Assembly: GCF_036884655.1 (NCBI RefSeq)
Contig: NC_088342.1
Coordinates: forward strand, 36,573,001-36,637,000
Direction: 5' to 3'
Length of the DNA: 64,000 nucleotides
Source: Musa acuminata AAA Group
Lineage: Eukaryota; Streptophyta; Magnoliopsida; Zingiberales; Musaceae
Part shown: positions 35,301-45,740 of the stretch, in pieces
Numbering within the stretch: the stretch's first letter is position 1
Layout: each line of letters begins with the position of its first letter
The notes under the pieces: generated by a model
The model's input: the letters and a program-made list of their open reading frames with translations, nothing else
What the model was told of the DNA's origin: nothing
Database searches by the model: none
Made by a program: the position numbers and the translations under genes

Positions 35301-36183
35301 TGTCTTATAATCGATTGTGTCTTGATCAAAGTAGTTTAGGTTATAATTAAGTCAATTTTGGGTGTAACCATGCCAACTTAATTAGGGACCCATTGGGAGG
35401 CCCATTCAATGACCCATAGTTGGGTCAAGCGATGGAACCACTTATGAGTTAGAATGTATGAAGTGTATAGTTTTAGACTCGACGGTGGTACTACTAGTGT
35501 CAAGCGGCCACCTAGACTGACGGTGGTATCGCCCAAGCATAGTCTCCCAAACTGTCAAGCGGTGGTACCACCCCGACTAGGCAATGGTATCGCTAGTTGT
35601 CAATCTTGCAGGTGGTAGTATCACCTAGTATTAACGGTAGTACTATTAGGACCCCGGAAACCAATGATAAGACTTTTTTTCCTCTATTTTTGAAGTCATT
35701 TGGGGCCTATAAATACCCCACTCTTTCCTATTTGAGATAGAAAGAAAAGAAAATAAAAAGGCTTATGATTCTAAGTTGTAAAAGCTTGAAAAAGTCTTGA
35801 GTAGTCTCCTCCTCTTTAAAAGTTTAGAGTCATTCTGAGGGAGGTATGAGACTTGTAAAGATCCTCTCCTAAACTTGTGAAAAGGAGAAAAAGTTGTAAA
35901 GAGGGTAGTTGGTCTTCGCCCATTGAAAGAAGATCATTACTGAATGTCGGTGGCCTCGACGGAAGAGGAATCGAGAGTGGACGTAGGTCACGACGACCGA
36001 ACCACTATAAATTCGGTGTGCATTTTCTTTCAGCTCTTCATTACTTTTGCTTTCTGATTTAACTGCTTATTACACTTACTCTGAGTTAAGCACACTTTCG
36101 ATATCGATTTTCGTCGAATGAAAATTTTAAACCGAGGCTATTACAAAAGCATTAATTCACCCCCCCCCCCCCCCCCCCCCCCC
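35301..36183 (+). repeat. 5'-truncated LTR of oldest plus element (left piece)
   Basis: Homology to LTRs begins near 35309 (AATCGATTGTGTCTTGATC). It includes TATAAATA at 35708-35715 and the leader hairpin at 35911-35935, with a G-T pair in the stem. It ends inside a 24-C run at 36160-36183, where the minus element is inserted. The missing LTR end continues at 62923. Confidence 0.75.
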
Positions 36184-38248
36184 TGTTAGGATCGAGAGCA
36201 CTAAGAGGGGGGGGGGGGGGGGGGGGGGGGTGAATTAGTGCAGCGAAAAACTTTCGCGATTAAAACCGAAAGCTGCGTTTGAACGATAAAGACAACTCTG
36301 TATGAAAGTTGATACTAAGCAAGGTTACAGTCAATCTATACAGGTAGTTTTCAATTATGATGAAAACCATAATATCGGCGCAAACTGAAATCCGATGTTC
36401 GTACGAAGAAACAGATTTACGTCTAAGTGCCGATTCGTAAATCACTTGATTAGATAAGACGCAGTTTAAGCAGAAGTATAAAGGCAGTGTGCTGCTATTG
36501 TACAACTCAAAACGTAAATGCAATCTGCAATAAGATCATCATACGAAAAAGCAGATTTACGTCTAAACGCAGATTTACGTCTGAACCTTGAAACTCGTTC
36601 GTAAAATCGCAGAGGGCAGTAAGCTATTGAAAAGTTTGCAGTAAAGGTAAAATGCTCAAGGGAAATGCAAACCGAGATTTAGAGTGGTTCGGTCAATCTT
36701 GACCTACCCCACTTTTGGCTTCCTCCACCGACGAGGTCACCGACGTCAACTAGAGACCTTCCTTCAATAGGCGAAGGCCAACCACCCTCTTACAGATTCA
36801 CTCCTTTTGGCGGGCTTAGGAGACAACCCTTACAGAAGTTTTCTCTCCTCTCTTTACAATTCAAACTTTGAAGAACAGAAGGAGGAGAACTAACAGTTTT
36901 GAGCTCTAAGAATCATAGAAAGACAGCAAGATTTCGAGTGTGTGTTCTGTGCTTTCAGTGCTGAATGGGCGGGGTATTTATAGGCCCTAACCCAGTTCAA
37001 ATTTGGAGCTCAAATCTGTCAATTCCTGGAATTCCGGGATCAGGCGGTTGCACCTCCTGACTGGGGCGGTTGCACCGCCTGGCAGAGCTCGAAGACTGAG
37101 CCTCTGGGTGGTGCCACCTCTATCAGGGGCGGTTGCACCTCTCTGCCAAAGCTCGAAGACCGAGCTCAGGCGGTTGCACCGCCTGACTGGAGAGGTTGCA
37201 CCGCCTGGCAGAGCTCGAAACTTGAGCTCTGGCGGTGCTACCTCTTGATAGAAGAGGTTGCACTGCCTAGTCTCGCTCGGAGACTGAGCCCGGGGCGGTG
37301 CCACCTCTTGGCTGGGGCGGTTGCACCGCCCAGTCTCGCTAGGAGACATAGCCTGGGCGGTGCTACCTCCCTGCCTGGGCGGTTGCACCTCCCACAGCAA
37401 CCTGGGTCCGAATGGGTTGATCCATTCGGCCCAATTTGAGTTCTTCAGGGGCCCAATTGCCCCAAGATTAAGCTAATGGGATAACCTCCCATTTCTAACT
37501 TAATTAATGTGCTAACTACGATTATTTCCTAAGACAAATTCTGCAGCTTGCTCCGGTGCGTCAATCGCTTCTTCCGGCGAGTTTCCGGTGAACTTCCGTC
37601 GATCATCCGACGAACCCTCGGTGATGCTCCTGCGGACTTCCGGCAAACTCCTGGACTTGCGACGATCCACTTGGCAAGTTCCGATGAGCTCCTTTGGCAA
37701 GCTTCTGGACTTCTCGGATTTGTTCCCGTAGAACCTCCGACGACTGTCCGAACTTCCGTCGAGCTCTCGAACTCCCAACGTGATCATTATCATGACTCCG
37801 GCGTAACTCCTGCTGCATGTCTGACTTTCATCGTAGTTAATCCTGCACATGTAAAACAAAAACTTCGATCGAGACAATTAATCCTAAGCATTAATCACGT
37901 TGTCCGGCATGTCATTGGTCTCTCGATGCTTCGTCCGATTCTTCGGCGCATCGTCCTCTCTTGCAGCCTATTGCCCAATCGGCCAGTTGTCTCCGCAACT
38001 CCGATGTCCTTGGCGCAATATCCGCTCTCCTTGGCCCGATGCCCGAATCCACAGCCCGAAGCCTTCTTTCGATACGTCGACCGATCCACCGGCCCGACGT
38101 CCAATCTTCTGACATGTTCCTCCGGCCCAACATGATTTTCCTGCTTTAATTGTCTCATCCTGATCGATGCATCCTGCGTCACTCAAAATGCAGATTAAAT
38201 CATAAACATATATCAAGTAGTTTCATCATCAAAATACGAGATTCAACA
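36184..38248 (-). repeat. 3' LTR of second gag-only element
   Basis: It starts TGTTAGGATCGAGAGC and then has a 24-G run (36207-36230). Only a few 18-bp ACGTCTAAACGC units are present (about 36550-36580). TATA complement at 36975-36982, palindromic GCGGTTGCACCGCC repeats at about 37041-37395. It ends CGAGATTCAACA, followed by ATCTCCCCC. Confidence 0.9.
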
Positions 38249-39113
38249 ATCTCCCCCTTTTTGATGATGACAACCACTTGATGACGGAGTTAAACTTAAC
38301 TCCCGGAGTTGAAACAAACTCCCCCTATCAATATGCCATATTGATAGAAACTCTTAGATTCAAAAATCTAAGCAACATTTCATCATAAACGAAGTTAACC
38401 TTAACTCCCAGAGTTTAAACAAACTCCCCCTATCAATATACCATATTGATAGAAACTCTTGGATTCAAAAATCCAAGCAACATGTTATCATAAACTTATG
38501 CATAACATGTCATGTCATCAACATACTTCTCCCCCTTTATCATCAACAAAAAGGAGAAGTACCACAATCAAGTGTTTGTGATATAAGTTCAACTCATTGC
38601 ATGAAAAACATAATATCAAGTTTTATCATCATGCAAGTTTGCTATCATCAAATGGTAAGATATCAACATGTAAAATTGCGATTCAAGTTCTTGATATCTT
38701 AACATGATATGACTTTCATAGCACCTATTCATATGAATGCTGCTTTTGATATCTCATCATAATATGGCATTCATAACATTTATTCATATTCTTCAAATAT
38801 GGCACTCATAGTATCAATTTATATATTTCTCCCCCTTTGTCATCAACAACAAGGAGAACGATATAAGCAAATTTTAAATATAAGTGCGATGTCGTAAGTT
38901 GGTTCATGTCATTTTCCAACAGTGAGTGATAGGATACCAATTATGCAAACATCTCGAGGAAAACATGACATGGAGATAGCTTTTATTACTTCTTCCTTTT
39001 TATTTGTTATCTTTTTACATGAAGGAGGAAAGCCATATGTGAAGTTCAAATCGATAAGATATTAAAGCACACTTCATTTTTGCAAGGATTAAGATATGTA
39101 AGTGAGTCAAATA
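38249..39113 (-). mobile_element. Internal non-coding piece 1 of second gag-only element
   Basis: It begins with the purine-tract complement. A block of about 100 bp containing AACTCCCCCTATCAATAT is duplicated (about 38285-38370 and 38395-38480). Two TTCTCCCCCTTT(G/A)TCATCAAC purine-tract complements occur at about 38527 and 38827. It ends at the insertion point of element A. Confidence 0.75.
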
Positions 39114-40316
39114 TGTTGAATCTCGGATTTTGATGATGAAGTCAATTGTCATTTGTTGTCTAATCTATGTGTTGAGATAAGTGTGCAGGATTATCTACGA
39201 TGAAAGTTAGACAAGCAGCAGGAGTTGCGCCGGAGTCTTGATCTTTTCTGTGATTCTAAGAGCTCAAAAGTGTTGTAAAGCCTTTAAGTCTCCTCCTTCT
39301 GTTCTTCAAGTTCTTGAGTTGTAAAGTGAGGAGAGAAAGGTCTGTAAAGGTTGTCTCCTGAGCCTGTCAAAAGGAGAGAAACTGTAAAAGGGCAGTTGGC
39401 CTTCGCCTATTGAAGGAAGGCCTCTAGTTGACGTCGGTGACCTCGTCGGTGGAGGAAGCCAAAAGTGGAGTAGGTAAAGATTGACCGAACCACTCTAAAT
39501 CTCTAGTTTGCGTTTATTTTGAGCACTTTATCATTACTGCAAACCTCCTTCATAACTACTGCTTTCTGCGCTTCTACGAACAAGTTCTAAGTGCTGTTCT
39601 TTCAGAATCTGCATTCAGACGTAAATCGGTGTTTTCGTACATTACAGTTTACGTTTACGTTTTGATTCTGCAAAACTGTCTTCTACGTCTTCACGAACAA
39701 GTTTCTAAGTGCTGATCTTTTCAAATCTGTTTTCAGACGTAAACCAGTGTTTTCGTGCGATATTTACATTGCAGTTTACGTTTACGCCTTGATTCTGCAA
39801 AACTGTCTTCTGCGTTTTTACGAACGAGTTTCTAAGTTCAGATCCCTTTGAAACTGCATCTAGACGTAAAATTGCGTTTAGACGTAAAACTGTCCAAACT
39901 GTGTTTAGACGTTTTAGACGTAATCTGAGTTTAGACGTAAATCTGCGTTTAGACGTAAATCTGCGTTTAGACGTAAATCTGCGTTTAGACGTAAAACTAC
40001 GTTTTAGACGTAAACTGAGTTTGGACGTAAATCTGCGTTTAGACGTAAATCTACATTTAAACGTAAATCTGCGTTTAAACGTAAATCTGCGTTTAGACGT
40101 AAAACTGCGTTTAGACGCAAACTGCATTTAAACGTAAATTGTGTTTAGACGTAAACTACGTTTAGACGTAAACTGCACTTAATCATAAGTTATCTTAGAA
40201 TCGGCTTTTGCTTCAAAACTGATTTTTATCGAACGAACGCAGCTTTTGTTTTTAATCGCTAAAAGATTTCCGCTGCACTAATTCACCCCCCCCTCTTAGT
40301 GCTCTCGATCCTAACA
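39114..40316 (+). repeat. Element A 5' LTR with about 802-bp internal deletion
   Basis: It matches the 3' LTR at both ends but jumps from ...GCGCCGGAGTC to TTGATCTTTTCTG at about 39238. The bases corresponding to 45865-46666 are lost, with TC microhomology at the join. The lost part holds the palindromic U3 repeats and the TATA box, so this LTR lacks its core promoter. Leader hairpin at 39398-39422 and 18-bp array at about 39860-40170 are kept. Confidence 0.9.
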
Positions 40317-40318
40317 AT

Positions 40319-40330
40319 TGGTATCAGAGC
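40319..40330 (+). other. Element A primer binding site
   Basis: TGGTATCAGAGC, 2 nt after the LTR, complementary to the initiator tRNA-Met 3' end. Confidence 0.92.
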
Positions 40331-40367
40331 AAGGTTAACTCTCTAATGGATTAAAACCCAAAGAGAA

Positions 40368-41923
40368 ATGGCATATGCCGGAAACCAAGAGGGGCATTCT
40401 ATTACTCGTCCACCCATGTTCAGTGGGACAGACTACACCTACTGGAAGACCCGAATGAGGATCTTTCTTATTTCTATGGATTTTGAACTGTGGAACCTTG
40501 TCGAAAACGGTTTTTCAAAGTCTTCTCTTCCAATGATCGATTGGAATGAATTGGAGAAGAAGGCTTTCGCTCTTAATGCAAAGGCTATGAATGCCTTATT
40601 TTGTGCACTTGATAAAAACGAGTTCAACCGTGTTTCAACTTATGAAACTGCATTTGATATTTGGCACACACTCGAAGTGACCCATGAGGGCACAAGTAGA
40701 GTAAAGGAGTCAAAAATCAATTTGCTGTTACATTCTTTCGAACTTTTTCGGATGAAACCGAGTGAAAGGATGTCGTTAACGGTCTAAAAGGACTCGGAAA
40801 GAGCTTTTCGGATTTTGAGCTTGTTAATAAGATACTAAGATCCCTTCCTAAGAGTTGGGATCCTAAAGTCACGCCTATTCAAGAGGCAAAAGATCTGCGA
40901 AATTTCCCTCTTGAAGAATTAATCGGGTCATTAATGACCTATGAAATGACTTGTAAAGCTCATGAAGAGCAAGAAGACATCCTTCCAAAGAACAGGAAGG
41001 ATATGGCACTCAAAACTTCTGAAGATCACTTGAGAGAAAACTCAAGTGATGAGGACTGTGACGACGACTTGGCACTTCTAACTAGAAAATTTAAAAAATT
41101 CATTAAAAGAAACAAGTTTAAGAATGATACTAAAAATAAACTTGAACCCAAGAAGGATCAAGTTATTTGCTATGAGTGCAAAAAGCTGGGACACTACAAG
41201 AGTGATTGTCCCCAAGCCAAAAAGAGAACAACAAAGAAGAAAGCACTCAAAGCAACATGGGATGATTCGAGCGCATCTGAGGAAGAGGAGTCCAACACCG
41301 AGCAAGTTGCTCATTACGCCTTAATGGCTATTGGAGAGGAGGTAACAAATTCATTAAATGCTGATTTATCTTTTGATGAATTATTAAATGCCTTCAATGA
41401 CTTATTTGACGAATGCAAGAGTATCAGTAGAAAATATAAATTGCTGAAAAAGGTGCATGATAGTCTTACTTGTGAGTTTGACAAGTTAAAAGTTGAAAGT
41501 CATGATAGTTTAAATTCATGTACCAAATGTCATGATTTAGAAACTTTCCAAAAAGAAAACCTACTACTCAAGGATACCTTGAAGAAATTCGAGGTTGGTA
41601 GCAAGTCATTGAACATAATCCTTATAAATAAGGGTCACGTTCCCAAAAGAAGTGGAATTGGATTCGTGAGAAGCTCTCTCCAAAATCCAACCACCTTCAT
41701 AAAAGGCTCCATTTTACATGTTCAACATCAAAACAAATGCAACTTTTGTTGCAAATTTGGACACAAGACACATTGTTGTTCATTCAAGAAAATAAGTCCA
41801 AACAAATTGATTTGGGTTCCTAAGGGAACCATGACAAATTCTATGCAACATGATAGAAAATATAGATCTATTTGTGAGGCACCCAAAAGCAAATGGGTAC
41901 CTAAAAATTATCCTTTCTTGTAG
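40368..41923 (+). pseudogene. gag: Element A gag, frameshifted
   Basis: The ATG frame encodes MAYAGNQEGHSITRPPMFSGTDYTYW and follows element B Gag for about 135 residues. Then 28 bp present in B are missing after AAACCGAGTGAAA, near 40768. The frame is lost and stops at 40785-40787. The original frame resumes at about 40769 and stays open to the UAG at 41921-41923, including both zinc knuckles (CYECKKLGHYKSDC and CNFCCKFGHKTHCC). No full-length Gag can be made from this copy. Confidence 0.9.
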
Positions 41924-44900
41924 AAACCCACACCATCCCAAGCTAGGAGCAAGAGATGGTATCTTGATAGTGGATGCTCAAGGCATATGACCGGAGATCC
42001 ATCTCAATTCTCTAAGCTCTCTAGCATAGATGAAGGCTATGTTACCTTCGGAGACAACAACAAGGGTAAAATCATTGGCAAAGGAACCATAGGTAACAAA
42101 TCCAACTTTTTTATTGAAGATGTCTTGTTAGTTGATGGTTTAAAACATAACCTCTTGAGCATTAGTCAATTATGTGATAAAGGATACATTGTCAAATTCG
42201 AATCCAATGCTTGTATTATTGAAAAACCCCATAAAAACATGTCTATGATTGCATTAAAAAAAAATAACGTATACACCATTGACATCAATGACTTGTGTAA
42301 TGAAATGTGTTTTTCAGTTTTAAATGAAGATGCTTGGCTATGGCATAGAAGATTAGGTCATGCTAGCATGAAACTAATCACTCAAATATCATCTAAAGAA
42401 CTTGTAAGAGGAATTCCTCATGTCAAGTTCATCAAAGATAATGTATGTGATGCTTGCCAATTAGGTAAACAGATTAAGGGTAGTTTCAAGACTAAAAATC
42501 AAATAAGCACCTCTAGGCCCTTACAATTGATCCATATGGACTTGTTTGGACCAATCTCTTCATCAAGTCTAGGAGGTAGCAAATATGCCTTTGTCATTGT
42601 TGATGACTATAGCAGATATACATGGACCTACTTCTTAAAACAAAAAAATGAATGCTTTAGATATTTTACCAAGTTCTGTAAACTTGTTCAAAATGAGAAA
42701 GGTTCTATGATTTCGTCAATAAGAAGCGATCATGGTGGAGAATTTCAAAACCACGATTTCCAAGAATTCTGTGAACTCAATGGATATAACCATAATTTCT
42801 CTACTCCAAGAAATCCTCAACAAAATGGGGTAGTAGAAAGAAAAAATCGAAATCTACAAGAAATGGCAAGAACCATGTTGAATGAACACAGCCTACCCAA
42901 ATACTTTTGGGCCGAAGCCGTAAACACTGCATGCTATATTTTGAATAGAGTACTAGTAAGACCCTTACTCACCAAAACTCCTTATGAGTTATGGAATAAC
43001 AAAAAACCCAATGTTTCATATTTTAAAGTCTTTGGGTGTAAGTGTTTTATCTTAAATGAAAAGGATAACTTAGGAAAATTTGATGCTAAATCCGATGAAG
43101 GAATTTTTCTTGGTTATTCTTTGGTCTCTAAAGCTTTTCGTATCTTCAATAAAAGAACCTTAATTATTGAAGAATCCATTCATGTTGTTTTTAATGAGAT
43201 TTCCGAAATTAAGAAAAATGATCTTGATGATGATGTTAATTTTGATTCCTTAAACTTAAATGAAACCCCTTCTCCAACTAGCAACTTGAATGCATCCACT
43301 TCCGAAACATCCGTACCCAAGGATTGGAAGTATGTAGATGCTCATCCTAAGGAGCTAATATTAGGAGACACATCAAAGGGGGTTCAAACACGATCTTCTT
43401 TTAAAAATTTTTGTGCCAACGCCGCCTTTCTCTCCCAAATTGAACCCAAATGCGTTGATGAAGCCATGAAAGATGATTCATGGATTATCGCAATGCAAGA
43501 TGAATTGAATCAGTTTGAGAGAAATGAGGTGTGGATGCTTGTTCCTAGGCCAAATGACCATTTAGTAATTGGTACTAAATGGGTGTTTAGAAACAAGCAA
43601 GATGAAAATGGTATCATGGTTAGAAACAAGGCTAGATTAGTGGCCAAATGTTTCAACCAAGAAGAAGGTATCGATTACGAAGAAACCTTCGCACCTGTGG
43701 CTCGATTGGAAGCCATAAGGATGCTCCTTGCCTACGCTAGTAGTAATAATTTTAAGTTATTTCAAATGGATGTTAAAAGCGCTTTATTAAATGGCTTTAT
43801 TTCCGAAGAAGTTTATGTTGAACAACCTCCTGGATTTGAAAATAATAGCCTCCCTAATCATGTGTTCAGATTAACTAAAGCTCTCTATGGTTTAAAACAA
43901 GCCCCAAGGGCTTGGTATGAGAGACTTAGTTCTTTTCTTATCAAAAATAACTTCACAAAAGGCAAGGTTGATACTACATTATTTATCAAGAATTTTGAAA
44001 ATAATTTTCTTATTGTTCAGATTTATGTTGATGATATTATCTTTGGCTCTACAAATGAATCTCTTTGTGAATCTTTTGCTAAAACTATGAGTCTTGAATT
44101 CGAAATGAGCTTAATGGGAGAATTAACATTCTTCTTAGGTTTACAAATCAAACAACTAAGCAATGGCATCTTTATTAGTCAAACTAAATATGCCATAAGT
44201 GTATTAAAAAGGTTCAATATGAACAACTCAAAGGCTAGTAACACTCCTATGAGCACCTCCACTAAGTTAGAAATTGATGAAAGTGGAGAAAGCTTTGATC
44301 AAAAAACTTATAGGGGTATGATAGGAAGTTTACTTTACCTCACTACAACCAGACCAGACATCATGTTCAGTGTAGGACTTTGTGCTAGATTTCAATCAAA
44401 CCCTAAGATATCTCATCTCAAAGCAGTTAAAAGAATATTTAGATATCTTAATGGTACCACAAATCTAGGATTATGGTACCCAAAATCAGAGAATTTTGAG
44501 TTAATTGCTTATGCTGATGCAGACTTTGCTGGTTGTAGATTAGATAGAAAAAGCACATCAGGATCATGTCAATTCTTAGGACATGCCCTTGTTTCCTGGT
44601 CATCAAAGAAACAAAACTCGGTTGCACTATCAACAACCGAAGCTGAATATATTGTAGCAAGTGCATGCTGTGCACAAGTTGTATGGATGAAACCCACTTT
44701 AGAAGATTACAAAGTTAATCTTAAAGATATTCCCATTAAATGTGATAACACGAGTGCAATTTGCTTAACCAAGAATCCAATACAACATTCAAGAACAAAA
44801 CAAATTGATGTTAGACATCACTTTATACGAGATCATATCACTAATCATGACGTAACCATAGAATTCATTGACACTAAACATCAACTAGCTGACATTTTTA

Positions 44901-44974
44901 CAAAACCTCCAAGTGAAGAACAATTTGATTTCATAAGAAGAGAATTAGGAATGTTGATATGTCCGAATAGATAA
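41924..44974 (+). CDS. pol: Element A pol polyprotein (protease, integrase, RT, RNase H)
   Basis: The frame is open from the codon after the gag UAG to a TAA at 44972-44974, and is in the same frame as gag. It starts [25 protein letters not shown], so the protease catalytic DSG (41966) lies 15 codons after the stop. Counting from the Met at 41987: integrase-zinc-like HRRLGH near 120 with CDACQLG near 155; integrase core MDLFGP near 184, SDHGGEF near 248, [13 protein letters not shown] near 275; [10 protein letters not shown] near 525 and YVDDII near 680; RNase [10 protein letters not shown] near 840 and [12 protein letters not shown] near 945. RT has VAKCF where B has VAKGF, and SALLNG where B has SAFLNG, so activity may be reduced. 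Expression would need readthrough of UAG. Confidence 0.9.
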   Translation, partial: KPTPSQARSKRWYLDSGCSRHMTGDPSQFSKLSSIDEGYVTFGDNNKGKIIGKGTIGNKSNFFIEDVLLVDGLKHNLLSISQLCDKGYIVKFESNACIIEKPHKNMSMIALKKNNVYTIDINDLCNEMCFSVLNEDAWLWHRRLGHASMKLITQISSKELVRGIPHVKFIKDNVCDACQLGKQIKGSFKTKNQISTSRPLQLIHMDLFGPISSSSLGGSKYAFVIVDDYSRYTWTYFLKQKNECFRYFTKFCKLVQNEKGSMISSIRSDHGGEFQNHDFQEFCELNGYNHNFSTPRNPQQNGVVERKNRNLQEMARTMLNEHSLPKYFWAEAVNTACYILNRVLVRPLLTKTPYELWNNKKPNVSYFKVFGCKCFILNEKDNLGKFDAKSDEGIFLGYSLVSKAFRIFNKRTLIIEESIHVVFNEISEIKKNDLDDDVNFDSLNLNETPSPTSNLNASTSETSVPKDWKYVDAHPKELILGDTSKGVQTRSSFKNFCANAAFLSQIEPKCVDEAMKDDSWIIAMQDELNQFERNEVWMLVPRPNDHLVIGTKWVFRNKQDENGIMVRNKARLVAKCFNQEEGIDYEETFAPVARLEAIRMLLAYASSNNFKLFQMDVKSALLNGFISEEVYVEQPPGFENNSLPNHVFRLTKALYGLKQAPRAWYERLSSFLIKNNFTKGKVDTTLFIKNFENNFLIVQIYVDDIIFGSTNESLCESFAKTMSLEFEMSLMGELTFFLGLQIKQLSNGIFISQTKYAISVLKRFNMNNSKASNTPMSTSTKLEIDESGESFDQKTYRGMIGSLLYLTTTRPDIMFSVGLCARFQSNPKISHLKAVKRIFRYLNGTTNLGLWYPKSENFELIAYADADFAGCRLDRKSTSGSCQFLGHALVSWSSKKQNSVALSTTEAEYIVASACCAQVVWMKPTLEDYKVNLKDIPIKCDNTSAICLTKNPIQHSRTKQIDVRHHFIRDHITNHDVTIEFIDTKHQLADIFTKPPSEEQFDFIRRELGMLICPNR

Positions 44975-45740
44975 ACTTGCTAAAATTATTTTTCGGACTA
45001 TATTGCATCACTTGATTGCCATGTTTCTATGTGAAAATCTGCAACAAAATCTTGTCCGAATGCATCTTATTTATTCGAATGCTATAAAACAGATTTTCTC
45101 GTACACTTTCATGAATAAATTTGATGAAGTGATATGTATGTACTCCAAAATTCCTCTATAAGCTTTTAAAGCAATCTTTATAAAGGGGGAAGAAGTTTTT
45201 TAAAGCAATCTACGAAAAATTCCTCTATAAGCTTGCTAATATTTATTTTCCTGGTATCATAATTACTATGCTTTTTGTTGATGACAAAGGGGGAGAAATA
45301 TATGAATTGATAAACACTGCTATGATTATGCCATCCTTGCATCATCAAGAAATATATGAACATATGAACATGTGCAGAAGTTTGCATTATGCCCTAAATT
45401 GATCATGTGAAGAAAATGCAAAACTTGCTAGAATACTTCAAATGTGTGCATCATGTAATAATGTTTCACAGCTTTATATGATAATGTTTAAACTACATGA
45501 TGAATAGTTATAAACACAATCATACAAACTTGTTGATGTATGTCAAGCCTTGACATCATCTTTGAAGAGATACATCATGATGAGTATCATGATGGGAGTA
45601 TTGATCTAACTTATCAATACGTCACTTGAATTCTTAGGTCTTGAATTCAAGATTGACTTATCTCAACTATAGCATATAGATAGGGGGAGTTAAGGATAAC
45701 TCAATTATCAATTGATTGTCATCATCAAAAAGGGGGAGAT
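44975..45740 (+). mobile_element. Element A post-pol region with repeated purine tracts
   Basis: This is non-coding, with no env-like frame. Purine tracts AAAGGGGGAAGAAG (45182), CAAAGGGGGAGAAA (45288), ATAGGGGGAGTTAAGG (45682) and AAAAAGGGGGAGAT (directly before the LTR) are present. Repeated tracts of this kind are a reported Sirevirus feature; only the last is positioned to prime plus-strand synthesis. Confidence 0.8.

Noticed and set aside
39888..40140. CRISPR-like appearance of regularly spaced short repeats
   Set aside because: The 18-bp units are directly tandem with no unique spacers, lie in a plant LTR and have no cas genes nearby.
40317..40332. Possible tRNA fragment next to the LTRs
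   Set aside because: Only 12 bases match the initiator tRNA-Met 3' end, at the position expected for a primer binding site; no tRNA body is present.
44975..45740. Possible env-like gene after pol, as in some Sireviruses
   Set aside because: The 650-770 bp between pol and the 3' LTR in A and B has no open frame beyond about 70 codons and is made up of purine tracts and AT-rich spacers.
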